Counted from the first letter of the stretch, positions 27,254-35,013 are shown. The stretch is DNA of 50,883 nucleotides from an uncultured Nitrospira sp. (GCA_946479785.1 CAMLHQ010000018.1:1-50883), one strand, 5' to 3'. Program-made: numbers and translations. The notes: generated by a model from the letters alone, not told the origin.

Positions 27254-27343
27254 GTTTCTTGTTCTCCTTTGATCGGAAAAAGATTACGCTATAATCCGTG
27301 CAAGAGTTTTCCTGGAGAACGCGCGCTTGGCTTGTCCGGTGAA

Positions 27344-27373
27344 ATTATAGGGAACTCCTCTAAGCTGTGTAAA
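27344..27373 (-). promoter_or_regulatory. Sigma-70-type promoter of the LuxR-type gene
   Basis: On the minus strand TTTACA (27373-27368) and TATAAT (27349-27344) are separated by 18 bases. Transcription would start near 27336, giving a leader of about 80 bases before the ATG at 27253. Confidence 0.55.
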
Positions 27374-27461
27374 CCAATGCATAATGGCCCTAGTGTAACT
27401 ACGTACTCAATCATTGCACGTACCGATCTACCCGTACGGACATTCAAGGGACTGCGGTTTC

Positions 27462-28244
27462 ATGGATAGCTGGTTCCCATATTTGTTTGCGGTCACTGTC
27501 GGCGCCCTAATCGGCAGCTTTCTCAATGTTTGTATCTACCGGCTGCCGCGCGGAGAATCGATCGTGTGGCCAGGCTCTCACTGCCCTTCCTGCGGAAACG
27601 TGATCGAGTTCTACGACAATATTCCTTTGTTGAGCTACCTCTGGTTGTTCGGTCGTTGCCGGGCCTGCCGGTCTCGGATTTCAATCCAGTACCCGATTGT
27701 GGAAACGGTGAATGCTGTCGGGTATTTTGCCATTCTCTGGACCTTCGGTCTCAACTGGACGAGTGTCTTCTACGCGATGTTGTTCTCGGCCTTGCTCGTG
27801 GTGACGGGAACCGATCTGACTCACCGGATCATTCCCAATGTTGTCACATTGCCCGGTATTGTATTGGGATTAGTCGGTGCGGCGACGGTGCTGCCCGTCG
27901 GATTGATCAATGCATTGCTGGGTGTTGCCATCGGAGGAGGCATCCTCTGGGCTCTGGCCTGGGCCAGTCCGTATCTCTTCGGTAAAGAGGGGATGGGCGG
28001 CGGCGATATCAAATTGCTGGCTATGATCGGGGCGTTCTTGGGTTGGAAGCCGGCGCTCTTAACGATCATGATTGGCTCGTTGGTCGGATCGATGATTGGG
28101 ATCAGCCTGATCGCACTCCGATTCATGAAGCGAGATGACTATATCCCCTTCGGGCCGTTTCTCGTTCTCGGTGCACTTCTCTCGATGTTCTTCGCGCACC
28201 CGGTACTCAATTGGTATCAAAGATTACTGGGTCCTTCCTACTAG
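27462..28244 (+). CDS. pilD: Prepilin peptidase / N-methyltransferase
   Basis: PilD cleaves the leader of type IV prepilins and methylates the new N-terminus. The 260-residue membrane protein has the zinc cysteines C41, C44, C66 and C69 and the catalytic aspartates D118 (TDLTHRIIP) and D182 (MGGGDIKLLAMIG). Multiple hydrophobic helices follow. The open frame begins at 27414, but the ATG at 27462 gives the family N-terminus and follows AAGGGA. A TATAAT at 27290-27295 may be a promoter, with only a weak -35 box. Its substrates are probably the eight prepilins encoded downstream. Confidence 0.95.
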   Translation: MDSWFPYLFAVTVGALIGSFLNVCIYRLPRGESIVWPGSHCPSCGNVIEFYDNIPLLSYLWLFGRCRACRSRISIQYPIVETVNAVGYFAILWTFGLNWTSVFYAMLFSALLVVTGTDLTHRIIPNVVTLPGIVLGLVGAATVLPVGLINALLGVAIGGGILWALAWASPYLFGKEGMGGGDIKLLAMIGAFLGWKPALLTIMIGSLVGSMIGISLIALRFMKRDDYIPFGPFLVLGALLSMFFAHPVLNWYQRLLGPSY

Positions 28245-28403
28245 GATTTTCCCCTATCGTGTTGTATCTGTTTCGCTCTCTGCCTGTATCCGAATCTTCC
28301 CCATTTCTAATAAACGGGTCTTTTCTCACGCTCGTAGAAAAGTCGTGTCAAATCCATGGAACTTCCTGTGGATGACCCGGTCGTAACATCACGGGGAAGA
28401 GGG

Positions 28404-28419
28404 CGGCACAGGTCTTGGA
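28404..28419 (+). promoter_or_regulatory. Sigma-54-like promoter before pilin operon A
   Basis: CGGCACAGGTCTTGGA matches the -24 half (GGCAC) fully, with the correct ten-base gap between the GG and the -12 element. The -12 element reads TTGG instead of TTGC, which weakens it. Transcription would start near 28430, about 40 bases before the first gene. A dyad CTTTTCT/AGAAAAG lies upstream at 28320-28342. Confidence 0.4.
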
Positions 28420-28470
28420 AGCTCGCGATCCCGTGATCCAAGAAGAACGTGGGAATAGGGGGGGCGAGAC

Positions 28471-28914
28471 GTGACAAATCTCTCGACACAGGCAGGGAAA
28501 AGCCTAACTGAACTCACGGTTGTTCTAGTGATTGCGGGAATCATCGCCACGATGGCGGTGCCGAGTTATCAAGCGATGACCGCCCGGATTCAGGCTCGCA
28601 GTGCCGCAGCGGAAATTGCCTCAACGCTCAGGATGGCCAGACAGCTGGCAATGGCCCGGAGAGAGCGGCTTCTTGTGCGATTCAATCTTTCTGAAAGATC
28701 CATAACGCTCCGCTCCGCCGATACCGAAGGACTCTTGGACGTCTATCATTATGAGGACAAGAACATAGCGATCGATGAGCCAACGGCTGGTCCCGACCTG
28801 TTCTTTCACCCTAGCGGTCGGTCCGCCAGCGCCACCACCATCGTCATTCATGACCGGCAGGATCGCCGCACGACGGTCACTGTGAGCCTGACCGGGCGGG
28901 TGGTGATTTCATGA
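28471..28914 (+). CDS. GspH/FimT-type minor pilin, operon A
   Basis: This 147-residue prepilin-like protein has a short leader ending in glycine, then KSLTELTVVLVIAGIIATMA, so G-1 and E5 of the type III signal are present. Position +1 is lysine rather than phenylalanine or methionine. The following helix and the RSAAAEIASTLRMARQLAMA segment are typical of GspH/FimT proteins. The start is GTG. It overlaps the next prepilin by four bases. It is the first of four prepilins (H-, I-, J- and K-like order) preceding an ATPase gene. Confidence 0.85.
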   Translation: MTNLSTQAGKSLTELTVVLVIAGIIATMAVPSYQAMTARIQARSAAAEIASTLRMARQLAMARRERLLVRFNLSERSITLRSADTEGLLDVYHYEDKNIAIDEPTAGPDLFFHPSGRSASATTIVIHDRQDRRTTVTVSLTGRVVIS

Positions 28915-29402
28915 TCCTTCCGCCTTACATCGACTCCAAAACAGGTGCCACCTTCTCGGAAGTCCTGGTGGCGATGACGCTGACGTTCATTGGATTGATG
29001 GGCGCCATGGAAGCCTTTCATGCCGCCGGCAAGAGCATCGGGCAGGGCATGCACGCCAGCCGCGCATTGGCGATGGCGGAGTCCAGGCTCGAAGCGAAGC
29101 GTTCGGTGCGGTGGGAGCAACTGCTCATGGACGACCTCGATCATGACGGGGTGCCGGAGCTGCTGATGCATGACGACGGGGCGAATGGCGATCGTACTGC
29201 CGGAGATGGCATCTATTCTGCTGCGTGGGAAAGGGATGGAGTGGTTCTCACATGGACGGTCGCTCCGAATCGTACCGGTAGTTTGTCGGAATCCGGATTC
29301 GCGGTCATTGAAGCGCGCGCATCGTATCGATCAGCCAACGGAGAGCAGGAGGTGCGAGTAGCCACCCTCCGAGCCAATCCAGTCTTCGCAGGGACTCATT
29401 AA
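28911..29402 (+). CDS. PilV/GspI-type minor pilin with calcium-like loop, operon A
   Basis: The 163-residue protein has the prepilin signal SKTG followed by ATFSEVLVAMTLTFIGLMGA, with E at +5. The N-terminal helix and the AMAESRLEAKRS segment fit PilV/GspI. The globular part contains DLDHDGVPELL and GDRTAGDGIYSA, acidic loops like those that bind calcium in surface proteins. Calcium binding is inferred. It overlaps the upstream gene by four bases and lies 11 bases before the next. Confidence 0.82.
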   Translation: MILPPYIDSKTGATFSEVLVAMTLTFIGLMGAMEAFHAAGKSIGQGMHASRALAMAESRLEAKRSVRWEQLLMDDLDHDGVPELLMHDDGANGDRTAGDGIYSAAWERDGVVLTWTVAPNRTGSLSESGFAVIEARASYRSANGEQEVRVATLRANPVFAGTH

Positions 29403-29413
29403 AGAGGTTGCTC

Positions 29414-30151
29414 ATGCCGAGGAACGGGACTATCAGTGCTTGGACGAATGTTCTCATGTGCAGCGAGTCGGGCACGAGTTTGCTCGAACTGATGGGTGCA
29501 ATGGCTGCAGGACTCGTCGTACTGGGCGCCACACTTCAGTCCTTGTCGTATTTTCAGCACGAGTTCGTGCGACAACAGTATCGCATCACGCAACAACAAG
29601 ACCTTCGGCTGGGACTCGAAGTCCTTGAACAGGAGCTTCGGCTTGCCGGATTTGGATCGCTCTCGATCATCCTGTCCGATGCAGTCGAGTTTACGGCGAA
29701 CATCCATGGGCTGATGACCAATGTGACCTCGGCGGCTCTGACCGGTCAGACGACGCTTGCTGTCGATGACGGGCGGGGATGGCCGGATGGAAAACTCGTG
29801 CGGATCTGCTGGAGCGAACAGTGCGAGCGCTTCACGCTGGCGCGAGCCGGCCAGCGGAATCTGCTGACCCTGGTCGAGCCGATTGCTCATCCGATTCCAG
29901 CCGGGGCATCGGTGTCGGTCATGAATCGCATCCGCTACTACAGCCGCACTGATGAGCAGGGATTGCTGCGGCTCTTGCGTCAGGTTGACGGTGGCGCCAG
30001 CGTATTGATCGGAGACATCAAGGGCATGGCATTGTCGTATTGGAACGAACAGGGAAGTAAGACGACGCAGCCGGAGCTGGTGCGACGCATTCTCATTGAA
30101 ATCTCGCTGCCACATCGTGTGGAGAAGCGAGAGATCAGTCTTCGGACATAA
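29414..30151 (+). CDS. PilW/GspJ-type minor pilin, operon A
   Basis: The 245-residue protein has a leader of 20 residues ending ESG, then TSLLELMGAMAAGLVVLGA with E at +5. The following QQQDLRLGLEVLEQELRLAGFG is the family signature of PilW/GspJ pilins. The start ATG at 29414 lies six bases after AAAGAGG; the TTG at 29408 is less likely. The C-terminal half is beta-rich and unrecognised. It is third in the prepilin series. Confidence 0.85.
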   Translation: MPRNGTISAWTNVLMCSESGTSLLELMGAMAAGLVVLGATLQSLSYFQHEFVRQQYRITQQQDLRLGLEVLEQELRLAGFGSLSIILSDAVEFTANIHGLMTNVTSAALTGQTTLAVDDGRGWPDGKLVRICWSEQCERFTLARAGQRNLLTLVEPIAHPIPAGASVSVMNRIRYYSRTDEQGLLRLLRQVDGGASVLIGDIKGMALSYWNEQGSKTTQPELVRRILIEISLPHRVEKREISLRT

Positions 30152-30170
30152 AGGGTGCAATGAGGTAGCC

Positions 30171-31643
30171 ATGAGAAGCCAACACAAGAACGAATCTCAA
30201 TACAGCGAGATCCACGGCCATGTGCTCTTGGCATCACTCGTGCTGATTATCATTCTCTCAGCGCTGAGCATGACGGCTTTCTATCTCGCCGGGCAAGATG
30301 TGGCGGGGATTTCAGCAATGCGGGAGGAAAGCATGGCGCTAGAGTTGGCTGATGCTGCAACAGAGCTGGCCACGAGTTGGTTTCATGATTCCACAAGCAC
30401 TCCTCCATCAATTGCCGGACTGCTTGTGAAGCGACAGGACGATCCTGTTAGCGGTCCTTCGTTTTTTGATGCGACGGGTCGTTCGCAATTTATTGGGAAT
30501 CCAGATCGGCCCGACATCTTGCTTGACGCAACAAATTACGCCGACGGGCGACTGCTCAATAGTCCTCCCAGTGGGTTCAGCGGGCCATTGCTTGAGCTTG
30601 GACGCCTGGAAAAGCTGAAGGTCTACGCACCCTCACAGCCAGGACTGCTCGGCACGCTGGAAGTCACAGCCTCGACCGTTGGCCGAAGACCTATTGCGAG
30701 GACCATTCGCTTCCAGCTTGGCGCGTTGAACATTCCTGCAGTGAGAGCCGCCGTGCAGACCGGTGAAGGGTTGGGAGCGCTGAGGCCTGGCGGTGAGTCA
30801 CCGGTGCTAGTCCATTGGGGCGATACGCGCGTGATGGCCGATATGGTGGTCAATCGCATTGAGGATCTGATCGTAAAAAGCACTGCCGCCCCGGTCACGG
30901 ACCAGTCGTATGAACTCATGAGAAGGTTGGAGGATCGTTGGAGTGACTATTGGATCGGCGGTACTGTCTTGTTCCTCTCTCCTCCAACGAGTGCAACCCC
31001 GTTCCCGCTGAACGTGCACATCAATCAACATCCGACGCCTGGCGTACGGCTTGACCGATGGGACTACGATCTTCTCAAGAGGACGGCGCTGCGCCACGGC
31101 ACTTACTATCGGATCGATCGAGGAGGGCGACTCCATCCGTCGGGAGCGATGGAGTCCGACCCGGGGCTGTTGCCGGCTGATGTGTTGTCATCGCCGGCGG
31201 TTGGACAATCTCACGGCCTGGTGTTCATTGATACGGTGGATGGAGAAGCGCCGCGCCCGGATAATCTGGGCACGTTGATCATGGACGCGGACTATGTTGA
31301 GGCATTACTGGTCGTACAGGGCCATGTGCTGGTGAAGCCAAGCGGCCCCGGACGTTCTGTCCCGGTGTTAAGTCCGGCGCCTGAGGACTCGACCTCGCTT
31401 GGCAGCAGAATTCCGGTCACGCTTTCTGGCATCCATCTGAACGGCCTGCTATATGCGGCTGGGAGGGTCGCGCTTGCAGGCAATGCTCGAATCTATGGCG
31501 CCGTCATGACCCCTGCTACCGTTGTGGCCGAAAGTACAGGAAGTCATATGGAGGTCTGGTACAACGCCGATCTCGGGAAAGGGCTCTTCCGAGGACTTCC
31601 CGTTGTCTATCGCGCGCCCGGTACGTGGCAAGTGCAATACTAA
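30171..31643 (+). CDS. Large PilX/GspK-like pilin with beta-rich domain, operon A
   Basis: The 490-residue protein begins with a short polar leader ending in G, then HVLLASLVLIIILSALSMTA. It lacks glutamate at +5, as do GspK and PilX. ALELADAATELATSW matches the PilX-type first helix. The very large remainder is unusual: the C-terminal part (LVVQGHVLVKPSG, then LNGLLYAAGRVALAGNARIY) looks like short beta-helix turns. The ATG at 30171 follows TGAGGT; the open frame starts earlier, at 30096. It may cap a pilus tip complex, by analogy with GspK. Confidence 0.75.
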   Translation: MRSQHKNESQYSEIHGHVLLASLVLIIILSALSMTAFYLAGQDVAGISAMREESMALELADAATELATSWFHDSTSTPPSIAGLLVKRQDDPVSGPSFFDATGRSQFIGNPDRPDILLDATNYADGRLLNSPPSGFSGPLLELGRLEKLKVYAPSQPGLLGTLEVTASTVGRRPIARTIRFQLGALNIPAVRAAVQTGEGLGALRPGGESPVLVHWGDTRVMADMVVNRIEDLIVKSTAAPVTDQSYELMRRLEDRWSDYWIGGTVLFLSPPTSATPFPLNVHINQHPTPGVRLDRWDYDLLKRTALRHGTYYRIDRGGRLHPSGAMESDPGLLPADVLSSPAVGQSHGLVFIDTVDGEAPRPDNLGTLIMDADYVEALLVVQGHVLVKPSGPGRSVPVLSPAPEDSTSLGSRIPVTLSGIHLNGLLYAAGRVALAGNARIYGAVMTPATVVAESTGSHMEVWYNADLGKGLFRGLPVVYRAPGTWQVQY

Positions 31644-31658
31644 TATGGGTTCGGACTG

Positions 31659-33488
31659 ATGGAGGGTCTCAACATCTCAGTCGGCGAGATGGGCAGCGCC
31701 GTCTCTGCCGAGGCGGTCGGAAAGAAACCTGCGCGGAGGGCCAAACTTCTTCATCCCTCAATCGAACAGAACGTGCTGGATTCGCTCGTCTATCGGGGAA
31801 TCCTCTCTCAAGCCGATCTTGATCAGGCGCTGGAAGAATCTAAAGAGGGTGTTCATGACATGGAGACCCTGCTTTTGGACCGCTATCACCTGCCAAAAGA
31901 CGTGCTTGGGGCAGCGCTCAGCGACTACTACCAATGTCCCTATCTCCCCTATGACGAGCGGACGGCGATCGATGTCGACTTGCTGAAAACGCTGAACCAC
32001 GACTATTTGAAAAAGAATCTCTGGTTGCCGATCGCGCGTCGCGGCCAACTCCTCGACGTGCTCACACATGACCCGCATGACCTCGAAAAAGGATGGGATG
32101 TGCGTCGCAGCTTTTCAGGAATGACCATTCGGTATGCCGTCGGCCTTCGGCGCGACATAGAACAATTTCTCAGCGCAGTGACAGGACAAGGAGCCGGCTC
32201 GTCCCTTGGAACGATTTTGAGCCAGCTCGTACAGGACATTCCTGTCGAACCGGTCGCCGATGCTTCGTCCAGTGCAATCGATGAAAACGATTCTGCCATC
32301 GTGCGTTTGGCCAATTACTTGATTATCGAGGCCGATCGTCTCGGTGCATCTGATCTTCATATCGAACCCTATGCGGACAAAAAGGACACGGCCGTTCGAT
32401 TTCGTGTCGATGGCACTTGCTTCACGCACATGAAAGTCCCCGCGGCCTACCGAAGGGCTCTCGTCTCGCGGCTGAAGATCATGGCGAACCTCGATATTGC
32501 CGAACGGCGCAAGCCGCAGGACGGGAAGATTCGATTCAAGCTCGGTGCGCAGCGCGAAATTGAGCTGCGCGTTGCCACACTGCCGACCGCGTGCGGAAAC
32601 GAAGACGCCGTGTTACGCCTGCTTACGGCCAAGGAGCCGATGCCGTTGGAAGCAATGGAGTTCGCGCCTCATGTGTTGCAAACGATCAAGATGCTAGCGG
32701 AGAAACCGCACGGCATCATCCTCTGCGTTGGCCCGACCGGATCCGGGAAGACGACGACGCTCCATGCCATCCTGAAACACATCAATACAGACGAGCGGAA
32801 AATCTGGACCGCCGAAGACCCTATTGAAATCACGCAAGAGGGTCTGCGCCAAGTGCAAGTTCATCACAAGATTGGGCTGAACTTTGCTGCGGCGATGCGA
32901 GCGTTTCTAAGAGCCGATCCCGATGTCATCATGATCGGCGAAATGCGCGACAAGGAAACGGCAGACATCGCGATAGAGGCCTCCCTCACCGGGCATCTCG
33001 TCTTAAGCACACTGCATACCAACAGTGCAGTCGAAACGGTCATCCGCCTGCTCGACCTAGGCTGCGATCCATTCAACTTTGCGGATGCCATGCTCGGCGT
33101 GTTGGCTACCAGGCTTTGCAAACGAATCTGTCCGCAGTGCAAGGAATCCTACCGTCCCTCACGCCAGGAGTATGAGGAATTGGTTGAAGCGTATGGGACG
33201 AGATATCGGAAACCACTCGACATGGAGTACAGCGAGCAACTGATGCTTTCTCGCGGGCGGGGTTGTGACACCTGTCATCGGACCGGTTTCAAAGGACGGG
33301 TGCCGCTGCATGAGCTGTTGGTTGGTACCGAGGACATCAAGCAGCTTACTCAATCCAGGGCCCGAACTATCGATCTACTGGCCAAGGCTGTCGAAAGCGG
33401 CATGGTGACGCTCCTTCAAGACGGGATACAAAAAGTTTTCCAAGGATTGACCACCTATCGACAGGTGCGAGCTGTGGCGACGAAATAA
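31659..33488 (+). CDS. PilB/GspE-type pilus assembly ATPase
   Basis: This 609-residue secretion ATPase powers pilin polymerisation or a type II-like pump. It has an N-terminal GspE-N/MshEN-like domain (about residues 40-180) and then the ASDLHIEPY segment. Walker A is GPTGSGKTTT (K364). The Asp box is IWTAEDPIEI, Walker B is DPDVIMIGEMRD, and the His box is GHLVLSTLHTN. A CxxC...CxxC zinc site follows (RICPQCKE and CDTCHRTG). It lies 15 bases after the large pilin gene. No cognate inner-membrane PilC is in the window. The start is uncertain; an ATG at 31689 is an alternative. Confidence 0.92.
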   Translation: MEGLNISVGEMGSAVSAEAVGKKPARRAKLLHPSIEQNVLDSLVYRGILSQADLDQALEESKEGVHDMETLLLDRYHLPKDVLGAALSDYYQCPYLPYDERTAIDVDLLKTLNHDYLKKNLWLPIARRGQLLDVLTHDPHDLEKGWDVRRSFSGMTIRYAVGLRRDIEQFLSAVTGQGAGSSLGTILSQLVQDIPVEPVADASSSAIDENDSAIVRLANYLIIEADRLGASDLHIEPYADKKDTAVRFRVDGTCFTHMKVPAAYRRALVSRLKIMANLDIAERRKPQDGKIRFKLGAQREIELRVATLPTACGNEDAVLRLLTAKEPMPLEAMEFAPHVLQTIKMLAEKPHGIILCVGPTGSGKTTTLHAILKHINTDERKIWTAEDPIEITQEGLRQVQVHHKIGLNFAAAMRAFLRADPDVIMIGEMRDKETADIAIEASLTGHLVLSTLHTNSAVETVIRLLDLGCDPFNFADAMLGVLATRLCKRICPQCKESYRPSRQEYEELVEAYGTRYRKPLDMEYSEQLMLSRGRGCDTCHRTGFKGRVPLHELLVGTEDIKQLTQSRARTIDLLAKAVESGMVTLLQDGIQKVFQGLTTYRQVRAVATK

Positions 33489-33722
33489 GGTCGTGTCGTG
33501 TCAGCTCACGCCCGCGCAACCATATCCCAGTTCAGATATGTCTATCCCTGGCATGAAGCGCATGCAAGTCTCAATTACCGGTAAGCGTCACCAACTCCAA
33601 GACATAGGTCTACTGCAGGCTGTCAGTAACGATTTTTGGTGCTTCGAACAAATAGTTGATACCCATCAAGCCCTGGAAGCCCAAATGATCTCCTAGGTTC
33701 TTGTATTTACTCAGTCCCCTCC

Positions 33723-33738
33723 TGGCATGACTCCTGCT
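33723..33738 (+). promoter_or_regulatory. Sigma-54-like promoter before the small secreted protein
   Basis: TGGCATGACTCCTGCT carries TGGCA at -24 and TGCT at -12, with the ten-base gap between GG and GC required by sigma-54. Mismatches are T for C at position 6 and C for T at position 12. A transcript from here would start near 33750, about 100 bases before the ATG, and include the leader hairpin. Confidence 0.5.
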
Positions 33739-33802
33739 GTTACCTAAACAGCACAGGCACAGTCCCGTAAAACTAGAATTCGGTGCCTGGAGTTACTGTA
33801 GA

Positions 33803-33830
33803 TCTTTCAGCAACATACTATGCTGAAAGA
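33803..33830 (+). promoter_or_regulatory. Perfect leader hairpin before the small secreted protein
   Basis: TCTTTCAGCA (33803-33812) pairs perfectly with TGCTGAAAGA (33821-33830) around an eight-base loop. Only five bases separate it from the AAGGAGG at 33836-33842. It may protect the 5' end of the message or affect ribosome access. No T-run follows, so it is not a terminator. Confidence 0.6.
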
Positions 33831-33848
33831 CGGAAAAGGAGGCATGTA

Positions 33849-34175
33849 ATGGCTAGTCGATTGGCTCTCGCGGTCTTAGGAGCATTCTCGATTTCTCTTC
33901 TGGCTATGGGGGCAGGACAGGCCGCAGTGTGCGATCCTCATTGTTCGCCCTCGCAGTCAAACAAAGGGGGCGAAGTAAGGGGGTTGAATCGTGCCAACGA
34001 GGTGGCCGGTGAACATGGGCAGCATGGGCGAGACAATGCCGCCGAGAAGCAGGATCTTCACAAGCCTGGCGGTTCTGGTGTCTCGACACCACCACCGGTG
34101 CCTCCTCCGACGGTACCTCCTCCGCCGGTACCTCCTCCTGTAACTCCTCCTCCGGGGCCTTGCACTGGCTGTTAA
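33849..34175 (+). CDS. Small secreted proline-rich protein with terminal cysteine pairs
   Basis: The 108-residue protein is not recognised. A signal peptide (RLALAVLGAFSISLLAMGA, cleavage near GQAA) is followed by VCDPHC, giving a CxxxC pair at the mature N-terminus. A polar, histidine- and glycine-rich middle (GEHGQHGRDNAAEKQDLHK) follows, then a run of PPPVPPP/TVPPP units and a final CTGC. It has a strong ribosome binding site (AAGGAGG), its own leader hairpin and terminator, and a sigma-54-like site. Lying between two pilin operons, it may be a surface or envelope factor linked to pili. That is inference. Confidence 0.8.
   Translation: MASRLALAVLGAFSISLLAMGAGQAAVCDPHCSPSQSNKGGEVRGLNRANEVAGEHGQHGRDNAAEKQDLHKPGGSGVSTPPPVPPPTVPPPPVPPPVTPPPGPCTGC
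34097..34156 (+). repeat. Tandem VPPP-coding repeat
   Basis: Imperfect units around GGTACCTCCTCCG repeat about four to five times at the 3' end of the small secreted protein gene and encode the proline-rich tail. The near-identity of codons between units suggests recent slippage or expansion. Confidence 0.65.
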
Positions 34176-34194
34176 GCTGCTAGTGCTACGCGAT

Positions 34195-34224
34195 GAGGGA
34201 CCGTCGTTATTGCGACGGTCCCTT
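34195..34224 (+). terminator. Hairpin terminator of the small secreted protein gene
   Basis: GGGACCGTCG (34197-34206) pairs perfectly with CGACGGTCCC (34213-34222) around a six-base loop, with two further A-T/G-T pairs. The T-run after it is short (TTCAATCGT), so termination may be partial. Confidence 0.65.
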
Positions 34225-34408
34225 CAATCGTGCGAGCTCATCTGAGATCTTGTGTCCGTCTCTCATACGACAGAACTTCGCCTCGATGAAGTCGCATGGA
34301 TCCGTGCCATACATTTGTTTGGACGACAATGGCCAACTAGTTTTGTAACAGCGGAGAGCCGAAAATTGTCCCTCGGCGAGCAAAAAAGAGGCAGCTTTCT
34401 ACACGGAC

Positions 34409-34431
34409 GAATTAATTTCTTATATTAATTC
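34409..34431. promoter_or_regulatory. AT-rich dyad upstream of operon B promoter
   Basis: GAATTAAT (34409-34416) and ATTAATTC (34424-34431) form a perfect inverted repeat with a seven-base centre. Its middle lies about 46 bases before the -24 element of the sigma-54-like site. It could bind an activator or bending protein. It stands out in this GC-rich DNA. Confidence 0.45.
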
Positions 34432-34464
34432 AACGAGTTAAATCCCCCGTCAAAAGATTAATGA

Positions 34465-34480
34465 AGGCATATCCTTTGCT
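34465..34480 (+). promoter_or_regulatory. Sigma-54-like promoter of pilin operon B
   Basis: AGGCATATCCTTTGCT matches the sigma-54 consensus TGGCAC-N5-TTGCW except at the first and sixth bases. The GG and GC are exactly ten bases apart. A start site near 34491 would give a leader of about 37 bases with GGAGGA before the first gene. This is the best of the three such sites in the window. Confidence 0.62.
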
Positions 34481-34527
34481 CTAACCCTCCTGGGGTCCAC
34501 TATGGCCTGCGAAGGAGGATTACTTCG

Positions 34528-35013
34528 GTGCGTGTTGCGAATCGAGATGCTGGCTTCACATTGATCGAACTCATGATCGCGGTCGCGATCGTGACGGTGG
34601 CCACAGCTTTGGCTGTCCCCAATTTTATACGGTGGTATACGCAGTTTGAGCTTCGACAAGCGACATCAGAGATAGCTACACAGTTGATCCTGGCTCGAAT
34701 GGCAGGAATGAACCGAAACAGAGGTGTCGTTGTGACTGTGCAGACTGTGGGAGCGCTGGCGCACATTTCTGCCGTGACTTCTGATGCCTCTCCTGTCTCG
34801 GTGATCAATGATAAGAGCCTCCCAGGGGTGCCTTCAGTCGTCGGCAGTCCCGTCACGGTGAGTTTTTCATCGATGGGCCTCCGAACAAGCGGAGGCACCG
34901 GTACGCAGACGATCGGCGTCTGTGACGCCTATAAGCAGCAATATTCTGTGACGATTATTCCAACTGGGAAAGTGAACTGGTCTGTAAATTCAAGCGGGAT
35001 TCCTTGCCCATGA
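34528..35013 (+). CDS. GspH/FimT-type minor pilin, operon B
   Basis: The 161-residue protein has a canonical prepilin signal: DAG then FTLIELMIAVAIVTVATALA, with F at +1 and E at +5. FELRQATSEIATQLILARMAG is typical of FimT/GspH. The C-terminal domain carries two cysteines (GVCDAY and GIPCP). The start is GTG with GAAGGAGG upstream. It overlaps the next gene by four bases and opens a FimT-PilV-PilW-PilX-PilY1 operon. Confidence 0.9.
   Translation: MRVANRDAGFTLIELMIAVAIVTVATALAVPNFIRWYTQFELRQATSEIATQLILARMAGMNRNRGVVVTVQTVGALAHISAVTSDASPVSVINDKSLPGVPSVVGSPVTVSFSSMGLRTSGGTGTQTIGVCDAYKQQYSVTIIPTGKVNWSVNSSGIPCP

Larger units (their letters stand above)
33489..33848 (+). other. Spacer and leader between the ATPase and the small secreted protein
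   Basis: This 360-base stretch holds no gene I can support; a 67-codon frame (33493-33696) lacks any ribosome binding site or recognisable content. It contains a dyad CATATC/GATATG (33522-33541), a sigma-54-like site (33723-33738) and a leader hairpin (33803-33830). A start-stop pair ATGTAA (33844-33849) overlaps the next gene's ATG by one base. Confidence 0.7.
34176..34527 (+). other. Spacer before pilin operon B
   Basis: This 352-base spacer holds a terminator hairpin (34195-34224), an AT-rich dyad (34409-34431) and a sigma-54-like promoter (34465-34480). GAAGGAGG lies just before the GTG at 34528. No reading frame in it looks like a gene. Confidence 0.75.

Noticed and set aside
33493..33696. 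Sixty-seven-codon frame after the ATPase gene
   Set aside because: No ribosome binding site, no signal or domain, and composition unlike coding sequence; treated as spacer.
33700..33848. Possible cyclic-di-GMP riboswitch before the small secreted protein
   Set aside because: The conserved GEMM core bases are absent; only a simple perfect hairpin is present.
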